From: Lentisphaerota bacterium
GTDB lineage: Bacteria > Verrucomicrobiota > Lentisphaeria > Victivallales > Victivallaceae
Direction: 5' to 3'
DNA length: 64,000 nt
Assembly: GCA_017134815.1 (NCBI GenBank)
Contig: CP071032.1
Location: forward strand, 2,476,001-2,540,000
The position numbers were made by a program, and so were the translations under genes. Positions 40,808 through 49,148 of this stretch are shown one piece after another; positions within the stretch are counted from its first letter, which is position 1, and each line of letters starts with the position of its first letter. The notes below the pieces were generated by a model, which was given only the letters and a program-made list of their open reading frames with translations, made no database searches and was not told where the DNA came from.

Positions 40808-41926
40808 ATGGACACGTTCAAAAAACTTGAAATACTCTCAGAAGCTTCGCAGTATGATCTTGCCTGCGCTTGCGGCACTGGCAAAAATGACCGGCGCCAG
40901 CGTGACGGAGCAGGGCACTGGCTTTATCCGGTACCGCTGCCGCAAGGTGGATACAGTATTCTCCTGAAAACCTTGTTATCCAGCGCCTGTGCAAATGACT
41001 GCAAATACTGCCCGCTGCGTAGTGATGCCAATGCCAGGCGCTGCACTCTTTCAGCTGATGAGACCGCCAGGGTTTTTATGGATTACTACCGTCGCGGAAA
41101 GGTTTTCGGCCTATTCCTGAGTTCCGGAGTGACTGGCAATCCGGACCGCACCATGGAGCGACTGAACGATACGGTGAGACTGCTGCGCCTAAAGCATGGT
41201 TTCAAAGGCTATGTGCATCTTAAAATTATTCCGGGAGCTTCGGATGCGGCTGTAGAGGAAGCGGTTAGTCTGGCCAGTGCAGTTTCCCTGAATATAGAGA
41301 CCCCGGGTGAGCAGTTTTTTTCACAGTTGTCTGAAACGAAAAGTTTCATGGATGACATTGTGCGGCCGGTTAAGTTGATGAGTAATCTTACAGCTTCCGG
41401 AGCCAGGTTCAGCCGGGTGAAGTGCACTACCCAGTTTATCGTAGGGGCTGCTGACGAAAATGACAGTGATATCATTAATTATGTGGACGCTGTATACAAC
41501 AGGCTTAATTTTCAGAGAGTGTATTTTTCGGCTTATCAGCCTGGTCTTGGGGACAGAAATATTCCGGGGGAACAACGCTTTGAATTGAATCCGGAAGATC
41601 ACCTCACCAGAGAGCACCGCCTTTATCAATGTGATTTTTTATTCAGACAGTATGGTTTTCAGAAGAATGAATTGTTTTTTGATGAATCCGGTAACCTGCC
41701 ACTTGACTGTGATCCTAAAAAGATCTGGGCTGAGCGGCATCTGCATCTTTTTCCGGTTGACTTAAACAAAGCCGACAAGGAAATGCTTCTAAGAATTCCA
41801 GGGGTCGGCCCTGCAACTGTAAAAAAGATTCTGAATCTGAGAAAAATACATTCCCTGCAGAATTTATGTGAAATTGGACTGAAGGGCAGAAATCTTGAAA
41901 AAACTTTACCATATGTGACATTTTAG
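40808..41926 (+). CDS. Radical SAM protein with C-terminal helix-hairpin-helix (putative DNA modification/repair)
   Basis: The 372-residue protein binds a 4Fe-4S cluster through C61, C65 and C68 (SACANDCKYCPLRS, a CxxxCxxC motif). A radical SAM barrel follows (VFGLFLSSGVTGNPDRTMER, then VHLKIIPGASDAAVEEAVSL, then VSLNIETPGEQFF). The C-terminal 55 residues are a ComEA-like HhH (VDLNKADKEMLLRIPGVGPATV) that should bind DNA. This is the family annotated as putative DNA modification/repair radical SAM proteins, usually next to a DUF4130/UdgX-like uracil-DNA-glycosylase partner. No such partner is adjacent here. The start has no obvious ribosome binding site. Confidence 0.88.
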   Translation: MDTFKKLEILSEASQYDLACACGTGKNDRRQRDGAGHWLYPVPLPQGGYSILLKTLLSSACANDCKYCPLRSDANARRCTLSADETARVFMDYYRRGKVFGLFLSSGVTGNPDRTMERLNDTVRLLRLKHGFKGYVHLKIIPGASDAAVEEAVSLASAVSLNIETPGEQFFSQLSETKSFMDDIVRPVKLMSNLTASGARFSRVKCTTQFIVGAADENDSDIINYVDAVYNRLNFQRVYFSAYQPGLGDRNIPGEQRFELNPEDHLTREHRLYQCDFLFRQYGFQKNELFFDESGNLPLDCDPKKIWAERHLHLFPVDLNKADKEMLLRIPGVGPATVKKILNLRKIHSLQNLCEIGLKGRNLEKTLPYVTF

Positions 41927-42149
41927 AAATACTACTTGATTGCAGTTATTGCAAACAGTTTTTGAGGAGTAGAAATAAATATTATTTTTTGATGTATTTC
42001 CTTCATGATATAGTGTCTTGAGTCGTTTGTGCCGCGTCGCTGTAGGAGGTTGTAATTCTTCAGTTTAAAGGAAAAATAAAAAAAATATCCTTAGAGTGTA
42101 ACTTTTCTTAGCTATTGTTCGACATACCAATAGACTCAACTACCCCCCA

Positions 42150-42220
42150 AGCACCTGCTCAGCGGCTCCCCTTCAGCTGCAAGCACTCTTCCTCGCTTAA
42201 GCTGAGCAGGTGTGCTTTTG
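42150..42220 (+). terminator. Long hairpin with T-rich end, terminator or small RNA 3' end
   Basis: ACCTGCTCAGC (about 42153-42163) pairs with GCTGAGCAGGT (42201-42211), extended by AGC and GCT arms. A 37-nt apical loop contains a smaller AGCTGC-type pairing, and GCTTTTGAGTTTTT follows. It may terminate the radical SAM gene 220 bp upstream, or be the 3' end of an unannotated small RNA in 41927-42220. The remainder of 41927-42399 holds no gene. I tested it against SRP RNA and 6S RNA hallmarks and found none. Confidence 0.5.
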
Positions 42221-42399
42221 AGTTTTTCCAAACTCAATATATATTACATTAGAAGGAGCCACCCAGGGTAATTACAAGCTGATCGCTGTATAATGTTTTC
42301 CGAAAACACGGTGACATACTGGTAAGTTTGTGTATTGGCAATAAATTCATTTAGTGTTATATTGGGCTTTTTGACTAATTGTTTTAACTGAGATTTTTT

Positions 42400-44130
42400 A
42401 TGCTGAAAGAGTTTTCCAAATATTATGTGCCGCATTTGCGCCTTTTTGTGCTTGATATGCTTACTGCAGTCACGACTGCTGCATTTACAGTACTGATACC
42501 TAAGATAGCATACGTGATATTGAGTAATTACCTGCCGAAGATGGATTTCGCAAATATAATCCTGAACCTGACATATATTGGTGGAATTGTTGTAATCCTG
42601 GCTGCAGCTGATTTCTTTAACGTTAAGTGGGGTAATATTTTAGGTGTGAGAATGGAGGCTGACATGCGGCGGGACCTTTTTTCTCACCTGCAGAAGTTGT
42701 CTTTCAGCTATTTTGACCGCACTAAAACCGGTCACATCATGTCGCGGCTTTCTAACGATTTGACTCTGATTGCTGAAACGGCGCATCATTCACCTGAGGA
42801 TTTACTGATTTCAGTACTGATTATAGTTGGAGCTTTCAGTTTCATGTTTCTTCAAAACTGGAGGTTTGCCTTATTTACATTTCTGCCCCTGCCTTTAATC
42901 ATAATCTGGGGCACTTTTTTTATGCGCAGAATGAAGCGCGGCTTTCGGCAGGTGCGCAAAAAAGTGGCAGATCTGAACAGTCAGGTCGAAAATTCAATTC
43001 AGGGTATCAGAGTGGTCAAGGCATTTACTAACGAGGAGTACCAGGTTGAGAAATTCCATGAAGTGAATACACAGTTTAAAAATGCCCGTGAAAATGTTTT
43101 CGGCACGTTGGCTGGTCTCCATTCCGGAGTTATTTTTATGATTCAGGGGTATTCGGCTTTATTTGTCGTAGTCGGGGTGCTGCTGGTTTATTTTAACAAG
43201 GCGACGGTGGCTGAGGTTTTTACCTTTTTCATGTATTCCCGTTATATTGTTATGCCGACTTTTCGCATGCTGAACTTTGCTGAGCAGTTTCAGCAGGGAT
43301 TTACCGCATTTGAGCGCTTTCATCAGGTAATGCTGGAGGAACCGGATATTCAGGATCGCTCCAATGCCCTGTCTCCTCCTGAACTGAAAGGCAATATCGA
43401 GCTTAAAAATGTTTACTTTAAATACCAGCTTGAAGAGGGCAGGGAATACAGCGACTGGATTCTTGACAATGTCAGTATAAAAATTCCGGCAGGACTAACT
43501 GTTGCCTTGGTCGGTGAATCCGGAGCTGGAAAGTCGACCATTGCCGCTTTAGTGCCCCGCTTTTATGAGGTAGCGGCCGGACAGGTTCTTATTGACGGTA
43601 ACGACGTTATGGACCTAAAACAGAAAAGTTTGCGGGAAAATGTCGGTATTGTACAGCAAAACCCGTTTTTGTTTGACGCCAGTATTCGTGAAAATATACT
43701 GATTGGTAAAGCTGACGCTACTGACGAAGAAATGGTGGAAGCGGCCAGAAACGCCAATATTTATGACTTTATTATGTCTTTACCTGATGGCTTTGAGTCA
43801 CAGGTTGGAGAGCAGGGGGTAAAACTTTCCGGAGGGCAGAAACAGCGAATTGCAATAGCACGGGTATTTCTGAAAAATCCGGCCATTCTGATCTTCGACG
43901 AAGCCACCTCAGCTCTGGATAATGAATCTGAAGCTCTGGTGCAGGACTCTATGGACAAACTGTGCCGGGAGCGGACTACTCTGGTTATAGCTCACCGTCT
44001 GTCAACCGTACGCAACGCTGATTATATTTATTGCGTAAAAGACGGCAGAATTTCTGAAGAGGGCAGGCATGAGGAGTTACTTGAGCTCAACGGCTATTAT
44101 CACAAACTGTATTCAATGCATAATTTCTAA
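42400..44130 (+). CDS. ABC exporter, fused permease and ATPase (MsbA/MdlB type)
   Basis: The 576-residue half-transporter has six transmembrane helices in the first 310 residues (LFVLDMLTAVTTAAFTVLIP, IVVILAAADFF, and so on). The ATPase has Walker A ALVGESGAGKSTIAAL, Q-loop GIVQQNPFLFDASIRENILI, signature VKLSGGQKQRIAIARVF, Walker B ILIFDEATSALD and switch His in VIAHRLSTV. It would work as a homodimer exporting lipid, peptide or drug. No accessory membrane-fusion gene is adjacent, so the substrate is open. A hairpin terminator lies downstream. Confidence 0.93.
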   Translation: MLKEFSKYYVPHLRLFVLDMLTAVTTAAFTVLIPKIAYVILSNYLPKMDFANIILNLTYIGGIVVILAAADFFNVKWGNILGVRMEADMRRDLFSHLQKLSFSYFDRTKTGHIMSRLSNDLTLIAETAHHSPEDLLISVLIIVGAFSFMFLQNWRFALFTFLPLPLIIIWGTFFMRRMKRGFRQVRKKVADLNSQVENSIQGIRVVKAFTNEEYQVEKFHEVNTQFKNARENVFGTLAGLHSGVIFMIQGYSALFVVVGVLLVYFNKATVAEVFTFFMYSRYIVMPTFRMLNFAEQFQQGFTAFERFHQVMLEEPDIQDRSNALSPPELKGNIELKNVYFKYQLEEGREYSDWILDNVSIKIPAGLTVALVGESGAGKSTIAALVPRFYEVAAGQVLIDGNDVMDLKQKSLRENVGIVQQNPFLFDASIRENILIGKADATDEEMVEAARNANIYDFIMSLPDGFESQVGEQGVKLSGGQKQRIAIARVFLKNPAILIFDEATSALDNESEALVQDSMDKLCRERTTLVIAHRLSTVRNADYIYCVKDGRISEEGRHEELLELNGYYHKLYSMHNF

Positions 44131-44192
44131 ATATTGCGGTAACGGTTTAATTGATCTTTTTTTAAGCTTGCCAAAAATACACTGTAATAAAA

Positions 44193-44216
44193 AAGCGGCC
44201 GGTTTTCCGGCCGCTT
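44193..44216. terminator. Bidirectional terminator between convergent genes
   Basis: AAGCGGCCGG (44193-44202) pairs perfectly with CCGGCCGCTT (44207-44216) around TTTT. On the minus strand it is followed by TTATTACAG, and on the plus strand by CAAGCTT, so it best serves the DsbD-like gene. Confidence 0.75.
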
Positions 44217-44232
44217 CAAGCTTTAAAGTCAG

Positions 44233-45813
44233 TTACTTTTTGGGCTCCAGGATAATATAGGTTGGGAGACCCTTGACATTAAAGTAATCCAGTACCGGCT
44301 TGACGTCCGGTCCCTGAATCTTTTCTGCCTGGTATTTAACGAAAATAAAATCTTTAAGCTGTTTTTTGATTTCACTGTTTTTAAAAACAGTGCTGTTCAT
44401 ATACAGGCAGTTTTTGCACCAGCTGGCCCAGACATCTACCAGCACCGGCTTTTTCTGATCAAGAGCCCGCTGCAGCTTATTAGCCAGCTTGGCGTTTTGA
44501 CCAGTCGAGGCAACACCTCTGCCTGTGGTTTCAACCAGGGAAATTCCGGTATAACAGTAATAGACGGCCGCTGCCAGAATGATTATCCCGAACAGGTGTT
44601 TGATTCTGACCATCCACTGTCCCGGTTTGGGAATCAGAGCCAGCCCGGCACCGGCAAACGGCCAGGGAAGCCCCATGCCAAGTCCAAGCAGGAAAGGCAG
44701 AAACAGACCAGCCATGTTGCCGTCAGCATAGATTTTAGTTGAGTAAATCAATACGGCAATTACAATTGGAGCCACACAGGCGCCAGCCAGTAAAGCTGCT
44801 ATGACTCCCATAATTAACGCGGTTATAACTTTTCCGCTCTGGGAGTTCTGTGGCGTAATCTTGTGACCGTATTTGGAGAAATCTATAATTATCAGGTCAA
44901 ACATGGCCAGACCCAGTATCAGGAAAACCACAGCGATGCCGATATTGAACCAGACCGACGAGTTTAATGACCCAAACCTGGCTCCGGTTAGTACCGCCAG
45001 CAGGCCGAGAATCCCATAGGATAAAGTAATTCCCAGACCATAAGCTCCGCCTCTGATAAAGCCTTTTGCCTTTGAGTCAGCCTTAGGCCCGGCTCCGATT
45101 ATAGCCAGGTTTATCGGTATCATCGGCAGGACACAAGGTGTCAGGTTCAGGATGAGGCCGCCGCCCAGAATAATCAGAATAATTAAAAATGTTCCCTTAT
45201 CGGCCAGCAGGTCGGTCATTTTAGTTTTTCCGACCAGGAACATGGAAAATTCTTTTTTGTCCATGACACCGGCTGCGGTGCGGGAAATTTTAAATTTATC
45301 TAACAGCGATTTCAGAGCCGGAGGTATTTCACCGGTTTCATAGGAAGCTTTTCTCGTGGTTTCTGTCTCCGCGGTCGCTTTGTTGTCACCTTTAATGGTT
45401 AATTCTTTTTGTGAGGGCACAAAGCAAATTGCCTGGGAGTCAGCGGTTTTTTCCTTGCAGCCCTGATAGGCAATATCAATTTTTAAAGGCGTCTGCAGTC
45501 CTGAGCAGTCAAAGGTCCAGTCAATGGTGCCTGGGCCCATAAATACTCTGGTTTTACCTAACAGCTGATCTTCATGGAGAATTGCTTTAGGGGTTTCAGA
45601 AGCGATACAGGCCTGGCCGGTATTTCCGGTTACCATTACCTTGGTCTGCTCCTGATAGAGGTAATGACCAGCCGGTATTTTTACTTTAACGCTTATCTTC
45701 TGGTTTTCTCGGGAAACATCCCATTTAAAGGGATCGGCAAACTGGGCCTTAACTCCTGCTGCAGTAAAAAATACTACAATCAGCAAGGCCCACAGTATGG
45801 TGCCTGTCTTCAT
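44233..45813 (-). CDS. Thiol:disulfide interchange protein DsbD-like
   Basis: The 526-residue membrane protein has a signal peptide, an N-terminal DsbD-alpha-like domain (FADPFKWDVSRENQKISVKV, DWTFDCSGLQTPLKIDIAYQ, GCKEKTADSQAICF) and a CcdA-like membrane domain. Its redox Cys residues lie in LNLTPCVLPMIPINLAIIGA and LLAGACVAPIVIAVLIYSTK. The C-terminal thioredoxin domain carries WCKNC (VDVWASWCKNCLYMN). It carries electrons from cytoplasmic thioredoxin across the membrane to periplasmic proteins. It is 43 bp downstream of a periplasmic thioredoxin-like gene, likely its substrate. Confidence 0.9.
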   Translation of the reverse strand: MKTGTILWALLIVVFFTAAGVKAQFADPFKWDVSRENQKISVKVKIPAGHYLYQEQTKVMVTGNTGQACIASETPKAILHEDQLLGKTRVFMGPGTIDWTFDCSGLQTPLKIDIAYQGCKEKTADSQAICFVPSQKELTIKGDNKATAETETTRKASYETGEIPPALKSLLDKFKISRTAAGVMDKKEFSMFLVGKTKMTDLLADKGTFLIILIILGGGLILNLTPCVLPMIPINLAIIGAGPKADSKAKGFIRGGAYGLGITLSYGILGLLAVLTGARFGSLNSSVWFNIGIAVVFLILGLAMFDLIIIDFSKYGHKITPQNSQSGKVITALIMGVIAALLAGACVAPIVIAVLIYSTKIYADGNMAGLFLPFLLGLGMGLPWPFAGAGLALIPKPGQWMVRIKHLFGIIILAAAVYYCYTGISLVETTGRGVASTGQNAKLANKLQRALDQKKPVLVDVWASWCKNCLYMNSTVFKNSEIKKQLKDFIFVKYQAEKIQGPDVKPVLDYFNVKGLPTYIILEPKK

Positions 45814-45856
45814 GAGAAGGACCTCCCGCAGTTAATGATTTTTAAGTAATCATCAG

Positions 45857-46303
45857 TTATTTTTTCATAGCCTTGGCGATTTCTTCTTTCAGGAACTTGA
45901 CGTACTTCTCAGCACCACCGTCACGATATCCGGTGCGCAGCAGGATTTTTCCGTCTTTATCCAGAACCAGGACTGTCGGGAAGCCGTTAATTTTATATTT
46001 CTCTGCCAGCTCTTTGTTTTGTTTCCTTATCTGGTCAGACTGCTTTTTGGAACGGGGAAAGTCTACTATGACCAGAACAAGATTGTCTTTGGCATAATCT
46101 TTGAAGGCTTTTTGAGAAAAGACTTCTCTGTCAAGTTTCATGCACCAGCCACACCAGTCAGAACCGGAGAAATCAACGAGGACGGGTTTATTGGTTTTTT
46201 TAGCCATCTGCATGGCTTTATCCATGTTGGTCATCCAGCCTTCTGCTGCCATAACGGAGATTCCAAGACACAGTGCAATTAAGGAAATTAACAGTTTCTT
46301 CAT
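45857..46303 (-). CDS. Exported thioredoxin-like protein
   Basis: The 148-residue protein has a signal peptide (MKKLLISLIALCLGISVMAA) and a thioredoxin fold with active site WCGWC (Cys51, Cys54) in VLVDFSGSDWCGWCMKLDRE. The cis-Pro lies in INGFPTVLVLDKDG. This SDWCGWC version is typical of the Thioredoxin_7/DUF255-like family in PVC and Bacteroidetes. It probably receives electrons from the DsbD-like protein encoded next to it and reduces periplasmic disulfides or helps cytochrome c assembly. Confidence 0.92.
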   Translation of the reverse strand: MKKLLISLIALCLGISVMAAEGWMTNMDKAMQMAKKTNKPVLVDFSGSDWCGWCMKLDREVFSQKAFKDYAKDNLVLVIVDFPRSKKQSDQIRKQNKELAEKYKINGFPTVLVLDKDGKILLRTGYRDGGAEKYVKFLKEEIAKAMKK

Positions 46304-46485
46304 TGTAAGGCTCCTCTTTGTGTTTTACTTTGGAAAGAGTACAGACAAAATGTCCGCTTTTTATAAACTATATCAACCGAAACAGTTTTTTTCAACATTT
46401 ACGAAAGAAATAACCCCTGCTTCGGCACGGCCTATAATTATGAAAGACCTCTGAACAGCATAAAAGTTCTTCTGTCTTTATTATA

Positions 46486-47370
46486 TTACTTTGTTTTATC
46501 GCGAGCCAGAGTTTCACCAGGAGTGGTGGTGGTATCGGGCCACATTTTCCTGCCCGGATAAATACTGGTGTGAATCCCGGTGTGGACATTGTCACCCAGT
46601 ACGAACCCGAATTTACGTCTGCCGGTATCCACGGCTTTACGGTTTACGATGGACTTATGATTTTTATTATCATGCCGCAGGTTGGCGCCGATGGTACCGG
46701 CCCCCAGGTTGGCATGAGGGCAGATTATTGAATCGCCAACATAGCTCAGGTGCCCTGCCGCTACATGATGCATTATCATGGAATTCTTGATTTCCACCGC
46801 CTGACCGATGTGGCAGTTGTCGCCGATATAGGTGTTGCCCCGGATATAGCAGTTAGGGCCGATTTTGCAATTCTCACCAATTACAACATTGCCTTCAATA
46901 TAAACTCCGGGCAGCAGCGTGCTGTTTTTACCGACCCAGACAGTGCCGTCTACAGTGACCCGCTCTCGTACGGTTCCCTGGATATTATCTTCAGTAATTG
47001 AGCCGACGATTATTTCATTGAGTGCCAGAATATCCCATGGATAGCGCAGAATTATGGAGTTTTCGTCCAGCTCGATATCTGTATAACTTTTAGAATCAGT
47101 ACAGGTCAATTTTGCGTATTCCACACCATTATTGCCTTTGATGACGATATTTTCTCTTGATTCAAGCAGTTTTTCAATTATATCAGAGGAAGGCCAGAGA
47201 TCGGCTCTGATGTCAAGTTTTCGTTGCTGATTGATCCCTTCAAACTCAAACATCCACATGAGACGTTCTTTAATGGGAATACCCGCTACCGGAATTTGGT
47301 GCAGCATCCGCCTGCAGGTCAAAGGTTCCATTTCATTTGAAGCTTTTACTTCAATAACATTTACTTGCAT
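46486..47370 (-). CDS. GlmU-like left-handed beta-helix acyltransferase
   Basis: I choose the start at MQVNVIEVKA (47370), which has GGGGAG upstream and begins 17 bp after glmM; the frame itself extends to 47412 inside glmM. The 294-residue product has a short N-terminal region with the PLTCRRMLHQIPVAGIPIKE motif of the alternative GlmU family. It lacks a full pyrophosphorylase Rossmann domain with its GxG signature. Hexapeptide repeats follow (VWVGKNSTLLPGVYIEGNVV, IGPNCYIRGNTYIGDNCHIG) and NLRHDNKNHKS-type acyltransferase residues. It likely acetylates or uridylates glucosamine-1-phosphate made by GlmM, for UDP-GlcNAc synthesis. Confidence 0.8.
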   Translation of the reverse strand: MQVNVIEVKASNEMEPLTCRRMLHQIPVAGIPIKERLMWMFEFEGINQQRKLDIRADLWPSSDIIEKLLESRENIVIKGNNGVEYAKLTCTDSKSYTDIELDENSIILRYPWDILALNEIIVGSITEDNIQGTVRERVTVDGTVWVGKNSTLLPGVYIEGNVVIGENCKIGPNCYIRGNTYIGDNCHIGQAVEIKNSMIMHHVAAGHLSYVGDSIICPHANLGAGTIGANLRHDNKNHKSIVNRKAVDTGRRKFGFVLGDNVHTGIHTSIYPGRKMWPDTTTTPGETLARDKTK

Positions 47371-47386
47371 TTTCTTATTCTCCCCG

Positions 47387-48739
47387 TTATTTTCCCAGTT
47401 CGCGCTGGGCAATGTCGCATAATTTAGTTATCCAGAAATCGACTTCGCGCTGGGCTTCAGCTTCAACCAGAATTCTGAGTTTATTTTCAGTTCCGGAATA
47501 GCGTACAACTGTCCGTCCGCTGCCTTCAAGAGCTTTTTCACATTCCGCAACAGCGTTTTTCAGGGCTGGAACCTGTTCAATTGGGACTTTTTCCTTTACA
47601 TCAACTCCTTCAAGGCGTTGTGGGAATACCTGCATGAAATCTGCCAGTTCTCTTAAAGTTTTGTTTTCACGAATCATAAGCTTCAAAACATGCAGCGCGG
47701 TAATAATACCATCGCCGGTAGTGGCGTAATCCATGAAAATAATGTGGCCGGACTGTTCGCCACCGACGTTAAAATTGTTTGAACGCATCTGCTCAATTAC
47801 ATAACGGTCGCCTACCTGAGTTTGGACAGTGTTGATTCCGGCGGCATTCATAGCCTTTTTCAGCCCGAGATTGCTCATGCTGGTGACAACTACCGAATCA
47901 CCGTTCAAGCGTCCGCGCTGTTTGTAGTCAAGAGCTACCATACCGATGATACGGTCGCCGTTGACTTCATTGCCCTGGGCATCGCAGAAAATAACCCGGT
48001 CAGCGTCACCGTCAAGTGAAATGCTGAGATCGGCCTGATGCTGTCTCACCAGTTCTGATGCGTGTTGCGAATAAGTAGCGCCACATTTTTCATTTATATT
48101 ACGCCCGTCAGGGGCTATGGCGGTTTCTATAACTTCCGCGCCAAGTTCGCTGAAAATGAGCGGAGCAATGGAATATCCGGCGCCGTTAGCACAGTCAAGT
48201 ACGATTTTCAGGCCTTTCAAACTCTGATTATTGATGGAGCTTTTAGCAAATTCAATATAGCGTCCACGGGCATCATCTATGCGGTAAGCTTTGCCTATCT
48301 GGTCATTCTCAATATGTTCTGAGTTGAGCTTGTCATCCAGGATAAGTTTTTCAATTTGCATTTCGATATGATCTGGCAGCTTGAAACCGTCACTGCCAAA
48401 TATTTTAATGCCATTATCCTCAGCCGGATTATGAGAAGCTGTAATCATAATACCGCAGGATGCTCCCAGGGATTTTGTCAGGTGAGCAACTGCAGGTGTC
48501 GGCATTGGGCCTACCGCCAGAACGTCCATACCCATGCTCAAAAGGCCGCTGGTAATTGCATTTTCCAGCATATATCCTGAAAGTCGGGTGTCTTTACCGA
48601 GTACCGCTTTACAAAGACCTTTGCCGGAAGCCCCGAAAACCTGTGCTGTCGCTTTGCCCAGCAGCAGGGCCAGTTCGGCTGTAATTGGATAATGATTGGC
48701 TTTGCCGCGAATACCGTCTGTCCCGAAAAGTTTTTTCAT
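47387..48739 (-). CDS. glmM: Phosphoglucosamine mutase
   Basis: The 450-residue enzyme interconverts glucosamine-6-phosphate and glucosamine-1-phosphate for peptidoglycan and LPS precursors. The phosphorylated Ser102 lies in IMITASHNPAEDNGIKIFG. The metal loop is ISLDGDADRVIFCD, the sugar-binding loop VGGEQSGHIIF, and the phosphate loop RYSGTENKLRILVEA. The start KKLFGTDGIRGKAN is typical of GlmM. It is upstream of, and co-directional with, the GlmU-like gene, forming a compact UDP-GlcNAc unit. Confidence 0.96.
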   Translation of the reverse strand: MKKLFGTDGIRGKANHYPITAELALLLGKATAQVFGASGKGLCKAVLGKDTRLSGYMLENAITSGLLSMGMDVLAVGPMPTPAVAHLTKSLGASCGIMITASHNPAEDNGIKIFGSDGFKLPDHIEMQIEKLILDDKLNSEHIENDQIGKAYRIDDARGRYIEFAKSSINNQSLKGLKIVLDCANGAGYSIAPLIFSELGAEVIETAIAPDGRNINEKCGATYSQHASELVRQHQADLSISLDGDADRVIFCDAQGNEVNGDRIIGMVALDYKQRGRLNGDSVVVTSMSNLGLKKAMNAAGINTVQTQVGDRYVIEQMRSNNFNVGGEQSGHIIFMDYATTGDGIITALHVLKLMIRENKTLRELADFMQVFPQRLEGVDVKEKVPIEQVPALKNAVAECEKALEGSGRTVVRYSGTENKLRILVEAEAQREVDFWITKLCDIAQRELGK

Positions 48740-48966
48740 ATCTGTATCCTCTACGGAAAAATTTTATGTTTCAATATAATGTATCCCAATCTAACCCGCA
48801 AACCGTTAAATTCAACCCGGCCATTTTTCTGGAGTAATTTTCATTGAAGTTCTGAAACAATTCAGATTATGAACTGAATGCTGAATTGTATTGTTGAAAT
48901 GTGTTAAAGTAAAATTGGAAAAAAATCTTCACGTTTATTGATATTGTTATTTAACCACGCTATTTT

Positions 48967-49059
48967 TTGCCTGATACCTTAGAGAGCTGGCTGGTGATAT
49001 TATTCCTGATGTGGTTTACAGTCCTGATTTTTATCGCTTTTGTGTCGGTTCAATTCTAA
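48967..49059 (+). CDS. Possible hydrophobic micropeptide (30 aa, TTG start)
   Basis: A short frame encodes LPDTLESWLVILFLMWFTVL and ends IFIAFVSVQF, essentially one transmembrane helix. It has a TTG start and no visible ribosome binding site. It sits in the 410-bp gap between glmM and the DUF1846 gene, which otherwise has no features. It resembles small inner-membrane peptides but may be chance. Confidence 0.2.
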   Translation: MPDTLESWLVILFLMWFTVLIFIAFVSVQF

Positions 49060-49148
49060 CTGCTTAATAATCAGTTGCGGCTGGACAGCTGGTTTTATAT
49101 AATAATATTCTTGATTGGTTATATCTGAAACATGGGGAAGGAGCTGGT

